A stretch of 64,000 nt of DNA from Malurus cyaneus samueli (GCA_009741485.1 CM019216.1:27979741-28043740); one strand, 5' to 3'; positions 48,101 to 62,067 are shown, numbered from the stretch's first letter. The notes: a model not told the origin generated them from the sequence alone. Program-made: numbers and translations.

Positions 48101-51100
48101 CTGGGATGTGATGGCTGCATTCTGCTCCCCAAAAACTAGATGAGATACACATGGTGCTTTGTGGCTCTGGTGCATACCTGCGTGCTCTCCTGTGCACGTT
48201 GGTCTGATTGTGCGAGTATTCAGTCCTAGGAAAAAAACTCACATAGTTTCGCACATAGAAATTCCTTGAAAAACTAAAGACAACTTTAGCTTTTCATGTA
48301 TGAGAACTCAGAGGTCAAGAAATGTGTAAACCGAATGAGCATGTTTCTTTTGTATGTATGTACATTTCTCAATAAGCATCAGCAAATAATAAAAAACCCT
48401 AACAAGTTTTAAAAACTCTGTCAGCACATCAGTTTAGTGGCTGCTTATGCCACTGTTGGTTTAGTCACCTTTGGAAACTGTGTGCCTTCTGCTCTGAGGG
48501 AGACATGGTCTGATGCTGTGGGGAGCTTTGAGTCCTTGGTGCTACATCTAAGGTGTTCTCTCTGTGTCAGATTATAAACCACATAATATGTCTCCCTCTA
48601 ATTATCTTTGTCTTCAGTCAGCCTGGGGAGTCTGCAGTAAGTGAACACGTGAAAACCTTGCAATGCTACTTGCAGAAAGGAAATTATCTTGCCCTGTTTG
48701 CTTTTTAATACATCATCGGCAACAGCGTGTGGGGTGTGAGCCAGGATGGGCACAGAAACAACAAGCTGTATTCACAGTGGTGCTAGTGCCACTAAAAATC
48801 GGTGTGGCATCCCCTCAGCTGAAAACACTGGTGAGAGATAAACAATCCTCTTGTAAAAAGGTGAAAGTATTAAAATAGAAATGGCCAAAGAAGCAAAATC
48901 AATAATGGTAGCCCAGTAACAGTATTTGCAGTTTCTTTTCACTTTTCTTTGGTGTGCACAGGTATGGATGGTTGATTGACACAAAACTGGTGAACTTCTA
49001 GTTGAAAGGGGAATAAATTTGTTTGGCTTAGATCTGTCTGGCTTTTGGTAGAAATAGAGCATTTGCACCCCCTGACTCTAGGCATCTGGCCTGAGAAGCA
49101 TGATCCAGTGAGTAGATTCCAGCACACCAATTTCCCATGTAGTCAGAGTACACAGATACCCTAAAAGGGGTAACACAACACAAGGGTTACAGCTCCGTCT
49201 TCTCTGGTGATCTGAGCTGCAAACTGGGACTCAAGATCCATACCCTGGAGATATATTTTGGGTAGCTGTGTAAATCACAGCCAATTTTCATGCATGAATG
49301 AAGCCATGGTGTATCAGAAGCAATGCATCTATAGTCTTTTCTCTGTGAAACTTGCAGATCACAGATCCTAATTCCCAGAAAATGTTTCCCTGCCAAGTCA
49401 CACTAGGTTTAGAAGGCCCATTGCTTTGTTGTTTTGAAACTGGATAGTTCTGAAGCCAGACATGCAAGATTTCAGTCAATGATAAGCAAGATGTGGCCTG
49501 GATTGTAGCCTGACAAAGTCACAGAATGATGGACGATGACTGAGTTCAACACCCTCCTACTTGCAGACAAAACCAGCACTGCCGTCCTCTCTCTACCAAA
49601 AAAAAGATGAAAGCTCTCAGAAAAGAGCAGTGGCTGTGTTATGGAACCATTATGAAATCTCTGTTTGAAATACCCAATGTATCTTTCTGAATCAAGCTCA
49701 GAATTCACTTAAAATGATGTCTCCCCTGGCTGTTCTGGCTAGATCAGTTCAACACCATGCTGTAGGTTAAATTATTGAAACAGTGGAGGTAACTGAGAAC
49801 TGGCTACAGCACTGAATTTCTCCCAGCTGCTAATGTTTTGTCAGCACTGATCAGTGATTTGTGCTCAAGTCATTTGGTCAGAATCATCACCACTGAGCAG
49901 CAGGCTATTTCTGGCTTTTTACCTTACCTTTCAGCCAAAGGCAGGCAGATCCTGAGCAGCAGCCTTACACGGGAGGTGCCCTGGACGGCCATGTGCCAGC
50001 TCACAGAACCAAGTGGCTCAAATCAGTGTATCAACAACTGCCTGCAAAATCAGGGCTGGAGTTCTGCCAGTCCCTGGAAAGCTGATGTGCCTCTTCCAGG
50101 TGTGAACCACTGTGTGAAATGTTGGACAGTCAGTGTGGATGCTGCCCACTCCTGTCTGTTCTAGTTTGAGGAAAGACTTTCTTCTAAGATAGTATCTTCC
50201 TAAATTACTTGCCACTATATTCCCATTGAATTACTTGCTGGTCTTTCAAACTCTTATCTGAAGGAAAACCATATATATATGTATTCACACACACATACAC
50301 AGGTAAATTAAATTGTTGTTTTGAAAGATATTTATCAAATAATGATTTCTGGATTAAAATTTCCTACTTTTATATATTGATGGGTCATAATTTGAGTTAT
50401 AACTACTTCAGTTTGGCGCTTTTATGTGATAAAAAGTCTTTTAGTAGCATCTTCCCTTATAATTCAGGTATTATGATGGTAGAAAATAATTCACATAACT
50501 GATATAAATATCCCCTCATGGTTTTATATGTGTTTGCACTTCAAAGAGCCAGTAATGAAAAGATGATCACACATCTGAATCAGAAGGATAATATTTATAT
50601 CTAAATTGAGTAACCATGTAATTCTGTTGGTGTTTCCCATACTCTGTCCTCCTCCTCTTGCATGCTATAGCCTGATTCAGATCTTCTGTGCGGTGTTCAT
50701 TACCTGACCTGAAAAGCTCAATCTAAATATTTTGTCTGTTCAGTGATGTTCCCAGTGTACTTTTGGCTGCTATCTACTTATGGAAGAGTAAAGTGCATGA
50801 GGTTGGCCATTGTTGTAGCTCTGTTACTTTTATTTTTGTTACTCACAGGATGCTTTTAGAACCTGTTTAAAAATTACATTTTCCAGTATTCAGCTGCAGA
50901 GGAGGGCTTGGTATTTTCAGATGTGTTAGGAGTGATGCTTTTTGTATGCATACATATAACTGTTCAGAACTCTGCAAAAGGCTTCCTCTGTCACAAGACC
51001 TCCCCGATGCTGGCTAGAAGAGATCAATTGTCAGATCTGGCCTGGTAATAAAGTATAAATTTCAGGCTGAGTCTATTTTCTATCTAGTGTATATGTATTA

Positions 51101-52242
51101 TTTATTGTTCAGTTCTTCTGCTCTGTACATTTTACCCTCTTGTAGTTAAAGAAGACTGTGTTTGGATTTGTTTTGGATGATCAAATGAGCTCCTCTGGTC
51201 TGTTTTGCTCATGCGGGCTTCATTCCCAAGTCATCCTGGTGGCCTTTTTGCCCAGCAGAATATTCTAAGAGGTTTTCCTCTCTCCCTTCTTCCTACAAAT
51301 GCAGAAGGAGGTTGGCCAGAGTCATAATCTTAAAATTCAAGAATTGTCAGTGGGTGGCTACCAAGATCTGCAACTCACAGACAGATTCATCATCCGAGCT
51401 AGGCTGAAATAATTGCTGCGGTTGAGGAGGCTCTCAGGGTAGTAGGGAAGTTCATCCCTCTTACACTTTTTTTTTCTGGTCATTCCAGTGGTGCTTTTCA
51501 TTTCTTTCCATTCTAGTTTTATGTTCTACCCTTATACATTTACCTGATATTATTTTCATTACATTTTTCAAGTCCATAAATCTTTGAATTCTTAAGGACT
51601 GACCAAAAGTATTGGTGCTAATTACTAATTTTTACTTTTATTGGTATGTGAACATAACAAAGTGAGGGAAACTTTCCTGTACCACTTCTACAGCGAAACA
51701 TCACAGACCACTGTTTCCTGGTTTCTCATTATTTAATTTCTTGTCTTTGTTTAATACACCTTGCATTAATGAGGGATTAGAAGGTCTTTAGGTGAAACTT
51801 TAATACGTATATAATTGCAATATATACAAGGTAGGAATTATTTAGGGTAACTATATGTGCCGCATTGTTAAAATACATTAACGGGAGGTCCAATACAGTT
51901 TTGTAGGCTGACCTTGACTGCCTGTTTCAATAATATTATTACAAAAACCTAACATTTAAAGCTCAGTACATCATTAGGTTTTCACTGGGTTTTCCACAGC
52001 ATTTCTCAGTATAGATGAGATTTTGAGAGAGTTTTTGCAGGGGTAGAGTTTTCACATCACTTTCAGTAAAGCACTGTATTTACAGTATTCAGGGATTGTG
52101 TTTGTTGTTCACAGCCATGCTGTGGTGAACAAGCAGACTTGTGCTGGTTGGTCTGTGTCTTTCCTCACTCATTTCCAGGTAATGAACTCATAGTTTGTAA
52201 TGGATGCTATTAATCTGTAGCTGCCTGACAATACATTTTGCA
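45151..52242 (+). other. RIMS1 intron 1 segment, mostly unique
   Basis: Begins with a pyrimidine-rich tract (45153-45210), then AT-rich intron. An AT/CA-rich tract lies at about 50268-50302. The frame at 46217-46519 (100 codons) is overlapped by an equally long minus-strand frame and has no domain. No exon, RNA gene or repeat recognised. Confidence 0.6.
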
Positions 52243-52982
52243 TGTCTCTGTTTGAGACAATGTTTTCAGAGAAAAATGTTACAGAGTAAATGTGCCTCTG
52301 AAGTGAAAAATTTGGTAATTTTTTTGCCACCAATATGAAATAGATGTTTGGACAAAAGATGAGAAAAAAAAGAAGAGTTTGTTAACAAAACACAGTGCCC
52401 ACAGGACACAGATAAAAAGTAACTGTTAGATATTTAAAACTCAGGAACACATGCCGCCCCCTCCCCCCACAAACCGCTCGGCCATGTACTGCGGAGAAAA
52501 GATGGTGGCTCCCATCCCCAGGAAAAAGAAACAACATTGTTGCTCCAGCAGCAATGGAAAAAACCTGATTATAGTCCTTTCCGTGGATGAAACAGTGGGC
52601 TCGGTGTGTTTTTCTGTTGTTGGCTTGGCTTCTTCCGGAGTCCTAGATGAGACAGAGCGGTGTGGCTTCTCTGCGCCGGCTGCCAAATTGCTCCAGAAGC
52701 AGAATCACGAGTCAGAGAAGGGGTGGTGGTCCCGGGAAAGCTGTTTGCCCAAGCTAACAAACTAGCTAAATGGCAACAATGTAACTCCGCTGCACTCAGT
52801 GAGCAAGGACTCCTGCAGCAACAATGCTGAGGTTCAAAAAGCCAAGGACTGGGTGGCAGCCCCGGCTTTTAAACTGCCTCTGCCCCTTCTTCTGGGTTGG
52901 ATTTAAAGGCACAAGCACCTTTTGGGCATACAAGCTGACAGAATATAGGAATACAGGATTGGCACAACATCAACCCAAGACA
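52243..52982 (-). mobile_element. Solo LTR, same ERV-L-like family, antisense in RIMS1 intron 1
   Basis: A 740-bp LTR in minus orientation with TGTCTT...AGACA ends in its own orientation, colinear with the solo LTR at 4238-5054 over its whole length. Flanking five bases are TTGCA (52238-52242) and TTGTA (52983-52987), a target duplication with one transition. There is no internal ERV sequence, so it is a solo LTR. Any promoter activity would be antisense to RIMS1. Confidence 0.92.
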
Positions 52983-55537
52983 TTGTACTACTGAGTGTAA
53001 TCTTATTGTGTTACTCAAGGTCATTTAACTTTGTGTACTGTTCAGTCTTTCCCTTAATTATCCTTGCCTGTCAAATTTGTATCACAGGAAAATTTCTTCA
53101 TCACTATTACACTTATTCTAGAAATACTACTGTGATATATGATAAATACAGGCAATCCTAATCCCAGTTCTGTGGAATGTAATTAGTCATCCTCTTTCTT
53201 GGTGGTAGTACCTTTCTCAGATAAATGTTTTCCTTCCTTTTCTTCAGCAAGGTTGCTGAAGAAGCCTTCTTTGCTTTAACCAATGATTTCCCACATGACT
53301 CTGTATCAAATGCTGTACTGAAATTTACATCAGTTATGTCTCCCTTTATTTAGAAGGAGTGACCTGTATTTTTGTAAATGATTTCTTTTCGATTTTCTTA
53401 CATTTGCTTCCATCCTTGATAGTAATTTCCTTCAAAAGCGTATGATTGAGGCCTGACTAAAGTCACACTGTAGACTGTACTGTGTAGATCGTAATAAAAC
53501 ATTGGATGCCCAGGCTACTGAGTGCTCTAATCACTCTTCTGCAAACAGTTGCAAATTTTGTTCTTCCTCGTTATGTGACTGTCCCCTGCCAGACCTGCAG
53601 TTATACCTGGAATTTCATGTGCCAGCTCTTTTGACACATGGACCATTACTGACTCATGCTTTCCTTCTGCTCTCCCATCTGTTGGTGTCCGTGTGTTGTG
53701 GTGTTCCCTATACTTGGGTAATCTGCTGTCAGGGGCTGTGCTTTTGTGACTGCACACCTAGAGCACCCAGCATCCAGGGTATAGTATGATCAATAAGATT
53801 TGTCATATTTTGACTTTTTGGGGGTTTTGGCTTCTGTTTAGAGGAGCTTTTGTTTCCCTTAGTAGCTCCTTCTAAAATAGAAGTTTGTCCTGTATGTTTG
53901 ATATCACCTGTCTTAGCAGAATGATGTGTGGAGCTGTGCTCTTTCTCCTTTCGAGCACTCATTGTCACTGAACTCCACAGAGCAGGGAGATAACCTTTAA
54001 TATCCAGAAGCTTCACAGTCTTTGCCTGAGAAAGATAGTTCTGGATAAGAGAACTTGTTCAACTTATTCCAGGGGCAGTCAGAAAAAGTTAATGAATAAA
54101 CTATTTTGAATAAGATTTTTCCAGTGTTTTCTAAAACACACATATTCATGGCACAACAAATGAGACTTAAACAAAATCTGAATGCTTTTGAAAGTGCAGA
54201 GTCAGAAAGGAGGTTTGTCCTGTAGTCATACAGAGTCACTACCCAGGAAGTTTCCGTAGTCATCTTGCAAACCTGTACTTGAGAATATGCCAGTCTCTGC
54301 CAACTGAGGCTGTTTTTTAGCTCTTTGATACTGAATTCTGTGCAGCCAATAGCACCTTTCTTAGTATAGAAAATCTGGTAAGTGGGAGTTAGGTGTAAGG
54401 ACAAAATGTGTGTTTACTTAAAATTAGAAGATACATAGTGTTAAAAAGTTTTGTAATGTGTTAACCTAACTGTACATCTCTTTATCAGCTGTGTTTGAAA
54501 CTCCTGTACCATATTAGTATGTCATTAATCAGTGAGATGAAAAACACTGGTTTAGAATTTAAAATAAGTTATAGAGGGACATAATTCAGTATTAATCATC
54601 CTTTGCTCATCTTTTTAAGTGTAACTGTCATTTACCTATAATTCAGTTCAGCAGCATGCTGACATTGTATGTTACCTGTTTTTTCTGTTTATCATTAGGT
54701 GTTTAAAATATGATGTCAGTGTTTGTTCCCAGTTGAAACACACCTCTATTTTTAGCATGGTAGGTTTAATTTTCATGTGGTTCACTTCAGCCCATAGTTG
54801 CAGTATCTGTTCAAGATAACTGATTTTAATGTTTCCTCACAGTCCTTTAGCATTTTCCAGACCAGAATGTCATAGTTGTTCATCAGTATTGAAAAAAATT
54901 GTGGCTATTGAGCAGGTGGCCTTTATTTTAAAAACTGTAATTGAAATAAGATAGTTGTTAGATGGAAAGCCTATTTGAGTCCCTCAATTCATTAGTTACA
55001 TTAAAAGAAAGTGTCATAAATAAACTGATCCTTTTTTACTTGTAAGTCAAACAACAATAAAATCAAAATATTTACTGACACTGAAGTAACAAATTTGCTG
55101 TCATTTTATCTGCTAATTAGTGTGCACTTACGGAGTCTGAAGTATAGCTGGGGAATTCTTAAATGATTGGGATGCTCTTATTTTATTTACCTCTGTATTG
55201 AAAAAATTATATTTTTTTCATAATCAAGTAAGGAAGCAAAAATTGATCTGCCTTTCTGTTATGCTTTTATATTTACAAAAGCGTACCCCACCCATCAAAC
55301 CACTTAAGCCACGCAAGGAAACCTCGACTATATGTACACTGGCATGCCAGCATCGCACGCGTGCTGGCTCTGGCTGTTGTCAATAATCCTGAATTTTAGA
55401 ACTCTGGAGTTGTGAAGTGACTTACAGGAGTGAATAATAAAGAACCAGCTCAATCACACTGCACTCCAGCAGTTCCCATGTTTACTCTTTGGTCTCCTGT
55501 TCATTACAGTGTCCTGTGCAGAGGATGGTGCTGTCGA
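52983..55537 (+). other. RIMS1 intron 1 segment, unique
   Basis: AT-rich intron. The frame at 53997-54404 (minus, 135 codons) has no recognisable domain or splice context and I treat it as chance. No RNA gene or repeat seen. Confidence 0.6.
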
Positions 55538-55660
55538 TGAGATGTCTGTGGATGTGGCACATAGGCTCATGATTAAGTGGTGGACTTGGCAGTTCTGAAT
55601 TAACGGTTGATGACCTCTTGGAGGTCTTTTCCAACCTTCTGTGAATGATTCTGTGATCCC
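55538..55660 (+). mobile_element. CR1 3'-end stub, plus orientation
   Basis: Only the last 120 bp or so of a CR1: GTCTGTGGATGTGGCACATA, GATTAAGTGGTGGACTTGGC, GGAGGTCTTTTCCAACCTTC, ending ATGATTCTGTGATCCCATG. Heavily 5'-truncated, as is typical of CR1 insertions. Confidence 0.88.
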
Positions 55661-57268
55661 ATGAGGCCATCCTTGCTTTGTAGGAAGCATAAGCAAAGTG
55701 TCTCTGGTGAGTTTCATGGTTGTGATGCTGTTCTGGGTGTGGGTCCAAAGCCTTGAAACAAGGGTATGAAAAATTCAAAAGTCTGAATGGCTTTGAATTT
55801 CCTACTGGTAAGAACTATTGAACTGGTTGATAAGGGTCAGTTTCTGTGCACTGATTTGTGTTTGGCGAGTGTTAGAAGTTGGTCTGCAGTGAAATTTTAC
55901 TCTTTGTTTTAATTTGCCATGCAGAGGCAACCAGCTTTTGACTTGTAAATAATATATAAAAACCCCAATGGCCACCAGATGATTTACAAATAAGTAATAT
56001 AAGTATGCGTTAAAATATAGTAACCTAGTTCTTCAGTGAACCTCCTTGTTTTTCCCCCACTTTATTTCAGCCGAGTTAAAAAGGAAAACAAGCCCTGTAA
56101 AAAATTAAACTTACTGGCTTTGTTACCAACAATAAAAATACATAATTGGATTGAAATATCTTTTTCTGGCTGCATATTTGACAAAACTGAAGAGATCATT
56201 ACTCTAAAGAGACTCTGTAAGCTGATAGGCTAATGGCTATGATTTTAAGCCTGCTCAGAAGGGTAGTATGTCAGTATCCCAGGAGAAAAAGGGGTGTGTG
56301 AACTTAGTTTATGTGGTAATTAATAACACTGAATTTAAAATAATTGCTAAATAATATTTTTGAAGCACTTTGATGTGTTCATTTGCACACTCTGTTTCTA
56401 CAGAATACTGAGTTATATTAAAAGATTTTGAATGTAATTCATTACCAGTGCAGTCAGTATTGATAGGTTATCTTACAGGTCACTGAAACAAACTATGTAA
56501 ATTACTTACTTATTTCTAATCGGTTTAGGAAAAAAAAACATATACAGTTTTCAGTGGGTTTTCCTCCACTTTTTCTCCACACCTGCAGTTGTGTTAAATT
56601 GAGCAAAAGAATATTTAAACCTTAATAATGTGTTACATGGCTTTCCAACTTGCTATGCTGACAGAGCTTCCTCTGATTTTGGTGAGACTTCGACCACACG
56701 TATTGCAGAAAGAGCTTCCCTCAAATTTCATGCACTATCTTGGTCTCTTGGCTTTCAACTTTTACTTGAGAATAGTTTGAAACAGAGACTCTTAATTACA
56801 AAAGTGCACACTGGAGAACTGCGTGGAAAATTACCTGAAGAAAGTCACTTGACATTTGGTCAACAAATGCAAAAAAATCCACTACACCAATCATAGTGTC
56901 AAATATCACAGCTTTTTAGTAAAAGCAGGCTTCTTTAAGGAAATATTTCCAAGTGATTATTCATGCCTAATTAATCTCACTAATTGGTAGTGATTTTGAT
57001 AATACTTTTGCATAATAATACTTTAAACCTAAATATCCTATTGTTGTAGTGAATTCAATTATATTAAAACCAAAATACACATAGACTGTTACAATGCAAT
57101 TTACATTGGACATTTTTTAAGAAAGCGAAAGGCCTTTTTTTAAGAAAGAAAAGTTAAAAGCACGTCAGGAGACTGATCAGATTAATGCACTCACTTTTGA
57201 TGTACTGTAGTTATCACAGAAATATTAATGACTTATCTCTAATGAAAGGAAATAAGGTTTTTACCTAC

Positions 57269-57304
57269 CACTGTGTCTGAAATTATTAGGTTTCAGACAC
57301 AGTG
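57269..57304. repeat. Perfect 14-bp inverted repeat (hairpin)
   Basis: CACTGTGTCTGAAA, an 8-base loop TTATTAGG, then TTTCAGACACAGTG, an exact reverse complement. Such a long exact stem is unlikely by chance at a given site. No function is evident. Confidence 0.85.
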
Positions 57305-58797
57305 TGACAGTTCTGAAGTAAGCTTTTATGCCATAATATAATTTGAAATTTAAAATTTAGTTTTACTCCACTAGTGCAGGATGTGAAACTGAATATCTTT
57401 ACTGGTTGAGGTCAAATCATGGTCTTCTGACATTTTTTTCCAAGTACACAGAATATAACCAAGAAAGAACTTATAATTTAAATTACTTATATTTTGATGT
57501 GGAGACAGTATTGCCCACAGAATGCTGCCTGTATTCCAAATGCAGACTTTTATGACTGCTGTTAGCTTTTAGGGTAACTATTCTTTTAAAGTCATTATTG
57601 GCATCTGTAGGTACAGAGTGTGGGGTAGCACATACAGGTGAAGGAATATCTATGTAGCTCATAACACTTTTGCAGTTTTCACCCTGAAATACTGAAAAGT
57701 TGCATTCTTTCCTATTTCAAATACATTTCTTCAATGGATATCTGCTTCACTGAGGGCCCTTAGAACTAGAAAAAAAGTGAAACATTTTCAACATTTTCAT
57801 TGCCATTTAAAACCAAATTAAATTTTCACTGTTTATAAACATTTTATTTTTGCTTTCCATGCACCTTTATTTACAGGATTCTTTGAGCAGACTTTATATT
57901 AAAAGAAATGCCAACAAATGTTTGATATAGACATTTAATGTGAATTTATCACAATTGTTTCCACTGCAGGCCAACATTACAGATTTATATTCATTCAGTG
58001 AGGTAGCAGAAGTATATAGTGCATTCTAATCATTCACATAACTCAAATTTAAGGTAATTAATATTTTGAAAGCTTTGTTTGAAGTGAAAATTACTTGCAG
58101 ATATTTCAATGTGAATAATTTTCAGTAACAAAAGGTCTTAAAAGAGAGTTTTAATGTTTTGGTAAGAGTTTGTAATGAGCAAATATAGAGAAATACATTC
58201 AAGTCTATATAGAGAGTTCCTCAGGTGTGTCAAATGGAATCTTTGTTTTTCACCATTACCAAGTACTAGCTCTTAAAACTTGTCTTATGATTCTTCAGTA
58301 GTGATTTGAGTGCTTGGTTAATAATTTTTAGGTATCAGGCCATTTTAAAAGGATCTTTTATGTTATATGAATAAGTCTACATAAATAATAAATCTGCTGT
58401 TAAAGCAGTGGCAGAGTTCAGTTACTTCTGCAGCTGTAGGTTGGTATTATATCTAGTTTTAAGCCACCCACATTTCCACAGCATCCACCTAGTCATGCAT
58501 TAAGTGGCACGATTAACGTCTGTCGTGTGTGCTTCATTGTCAGTCTTAGAAAGCTGGGAATGTAGGATAATAATTTATTTTAGTAGAGTTAATTTTAATT
58601 GTATTTCTGTGTGCCTGAATTAGAAAAGGCAGACCTGAAGATGTGTCCTTGAAGCAGAAGGCAGTGATGGTTTATGTACCTAGTGAGTCTTACAGTCCTC
58701 AGTTCAGCTGATCTATGAGAAAGTTAACTCCTGCCAAGTGGGGTTTTCCTTTTGAAGTGTAGGGTTCCTTGCGATCTCCAGAAAGCTCCAGGGTTGA

Positions 58798-58839
58798 AAA
58801 TGGTGGCCAACCATCAGTGGTGGTTGTTGTCCACCATTT
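58798..58839. repeat. Two-part hairpin (9-bp outer, 6-bp inner stem)
   Basis: AAATGGTGG at 58798-58806 pairs with CCACCATTT at 58831-58839. Inside, CAACCA at 58808-58813 pairs with TGGTTG at 58821-58826. The internal loop is asymmetric (1 and 4 bases). Flanking CCAGAAAGCTCC and TTTCTGGAGCTC add weaker complementarity. Confidence 0.7.
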
Positions 58840-61800
58840 CCAGCCATTGAGTTTTCTGGAGCTCCTGGACCTTTAAAGACCCCAGAGATGAGGTGTGGGT
58901 GAGAGGATGACACAGGTGATGACTGGGTAGCTGCTTCAGTACGTTCAATTTCCTGCCTAAACCTCAGCTCTGTACTTAAAAATATCTGATGCTGGCATCT
59001 CTAAATTTTGGTTCCAAGTGGTGGGAAATTCACAAGATCAGTTGTTTTTTTTCAAATGTTGCCATCTTGGCCTGAACTCAAATGACAGCAGCTGTTCTCA
59101 TGAGATTTTAATTCCAGCCAACTGAAAAAACAGCCTTTTCCTTTTCAGACCTAACCAGCTAGTGATGGTGGCAGTGACTTCTCCTCACAATGTTAGGAAT
59201 TCATGCATCCCTAGCTCACGCCCCGTACTCATAAAGAATGAAATGGAGATGGACTTCACTGTGCTATATATTTATCATTTTTGCTGAATGGAGTTGTGTA
59301 TTTTGTATGTGGAAAACATGGCCCAGTTCTCGGTGTTCAGCATTTACATTTAGTGTGCAATATATTCACTAAGGATTTGTGTGTGAAGATCTGTAAAAGA
59401 AAAAACTTTCCTCTAGGGTAACACTGACTGGGAATGACTTCCACCTTCAGTCACATGTTGGCATTAAAATACCAGCTCCTTCTGATTGATCTCTGCCAGT
59501 GTTCACTTGCCCTTCTTCCTCTACAGCTTTCAGCAGCATATGGAGCATCAACAGACTCGTGGGCAGCTTGGCTTGACCTGAAAAAATCAGAAAGCAGTAC
59601 TGATTTTAAAAATAGGGTGCGGAAGCTGAAGGCAACTTGTGCTTCTGTCTCACAGGAACAGGAGTGGCCGAGGTCAAAGAGGACTTGATGTGTGTGTTGA
59701 GACGGTTAGGACCAGGTATGCAGGGAAGAAAACAGGGTTGTACTTCTCCCCTCTCTTATACATGGATGCATTCCTTGAGTGTGACATGGGACTGTGACCT
59801 CTGCAGTCCCAGATGGAAGGTGGGAAAGGTGCTTTTTTTCCGTGGGGTGCCAACGCTGCATCCACACTGCCTCCAGCTTTCTAACTCCAGGGCTTTCAGT
59901 TCCTGGCTGCTCTGCTGGGGTATCTTGTTACCAGGCACCTTTTTCCTCACCACCATCTGGGGTGGACACCGTGTGATCACAGTGACTCGGGAGATGTCAT
60001 GAACATGGGTCTTCACTGCCCCAAGAAAGAACTATTGTTTGGAATAATGGTTCAATTTACACTGTAGGAAAGGGGGAAACCATTGAGAATTGACCATACT
60101 TGTGAATAACCTCTTACATGAGAGTTTTAGTTTTTCTTAGTCTTTCTCCCATCTGAATTCGTAGAACTCCTGATGGTCAGCCTGAGAGCGACTTTGTTCA
60201 GGCTTCTTATGTTGTTGAAAGGAAAGTCTAAAACTTTCTGTCTAAAAGCTAATTTAATCCAGGGATGTAGAATTCCCAAGCAGATTGATAGGAGGTTAAA
60301 TTCATGACTGTGGGCTGAAAAACTGAGTGACACATTTGAAATTTGATCTTAGATGTGAATTGTCAAAGGGAGAACGTCTTTTCCAGGCTGGTGCAATGCT
60401 GTTCTTACTTAAGCCTTATGGGGCTGAGGAGAATGAGCTGATCACTGTAACATCTGTAAAGATCAAGCTGTCTGATTTGTATGCAGCATCCTCTCTGGCT
60501 GTTCAGATACCACAAAAGAAGAAGATCTGGCCCCAGATATTCTTGATATGTTGTTTATGCCACATCCAAATCCAAACCTGTGCTCGAATGTGCTCACTTA
60601 GAAACCATTGATGGGATTCAGCTTAACTAATGTAAGTGCATGCCTCTAAGTGAAATCATGCAAATCTGTAGTCCAACTTGTAGTCCATTGTCATTGTCAT
60701 TGGAAAGGAATGGGTACTTTTTAGGGTAGATTCATCTCATCTAAGGTCCATGTTTTTTCGATGCCAACTACAAAAGTAACTTGGAGTGAGTAACTCAACT
60801 AGTGATTCCATTTTTTTGGTAGGTGTATGAAGATAGGCAAGTTGAATCTCACTCCTTGTGTCAGTGAGGCAACGTGCAGCTGCGTGCCAGTAGCTATGTG
60901 TCAGAGCTAAATCCTCTTTCTCAGGATCAGGAAACTGGAAGCAGTTCCTGGATGCCTGTCCTGTGCATCAGAGAGTTACAGGACAGGGGGATGGATATCT
61001 TGCTCCAAAATCTGTGTTAATGAACACTTAGAGAAAACGTAAAAATAACCCTTAGGGGAACATTCGCATTTGGAGTCAGGACTGTGGATTCAGAGCTGGC
61101 AAAGACTGCATGGAATTGGATGTGGCGTTGTAAGGAAAAGAAACATGAACTGTCAATAAATGCTCGACGTAATCCATACTTGGAGCTAACAGGTCTGGGA
61201 CTGGGAACTTCTGAGATTCTCCAGTATCTTACTGGGTGAGGTTGAAAAGGCTTTTTCTCCTTGCTATACCTCTAGTTCCCAGTAAGCGTAATGGGGACAA
61301 GGCATTGATTTCTTGTAAAACCCTTTGCCTTGGTTTAAGACAATTTACAGGTGAAGCCTGGGAAACAAGCTTTAGTTTTAGTGACTACCCTTTCACCAGT
61401 AAGGAGGGATGAATATGAGAAGATGTTAGTGAAAAAGTAAGTTTACTAAAAACTGAAACAATAACAGTAATAATCAGTAGACACAAAGGTCCTGATTCCC
61501 ATGGACTGCCTGGGGAACAAAGAGAAACAAGATATGGAAAACAATAGACATGTTTTGGGTTGCTCAGGACACCCTTTGTGAGGCCAAATGAGGAAGTTCT
61601 GTGTAAGTGCTGAAGGGTTTTCTCCAGGTACTAGAGAAGTATGCAGTTCAAAAAAAGTACAGTAGAACTGCCATTTAATTTTAGTCAATCGGTCTTATTA
61701 TAAGGTAGCATCAGAAATATTATGTGAATAGATGCAGCAAATTGAACAAAGATGAGGAAAAAGGGTACAGGTAGAGTATACCAAATGCAGCTTTAATTGT

Positions 61801-62023
61801 GCTGGAAATTAGATGAATTAAAGTAGTAAAAATTAATCCATATTTTCAATTTGCAGAGGAAGCAAGCTTTATAATAAACAGAAGATAGACTCGCTCATCT
61901 TTCATAGGAAAAGATGATTTTATAAAAGCAACAGATATCTTCATCCACATAAAACTAAATAAAACAGTGGTAATGATACACAAGTGCTTTCTAATGAAGG
62001 TTTTCCTATTAGTAAAAAGAATA

Positions 62024-62067
62024 TGTTCTTTTGGAACTGAATCAGTGTTCTTTTGGAACTGAATCAG
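62024..62067. repeat. Perfect 22-bp tandem duplication
   Basis: The unit starting TGTTCTTTTGGAACTG at 62024-62045 is repeated without change at 62046-62067. It is a recent slippage-type duplication in intron DNA. Confidence 0.9.

Noticed and set aside
53997..54404. 135-codon minus-strand frame in the intron
   Set aside because: No recognisable motif, splice sites or composition shift. A frame of this length can occur by chance over 64 kb.
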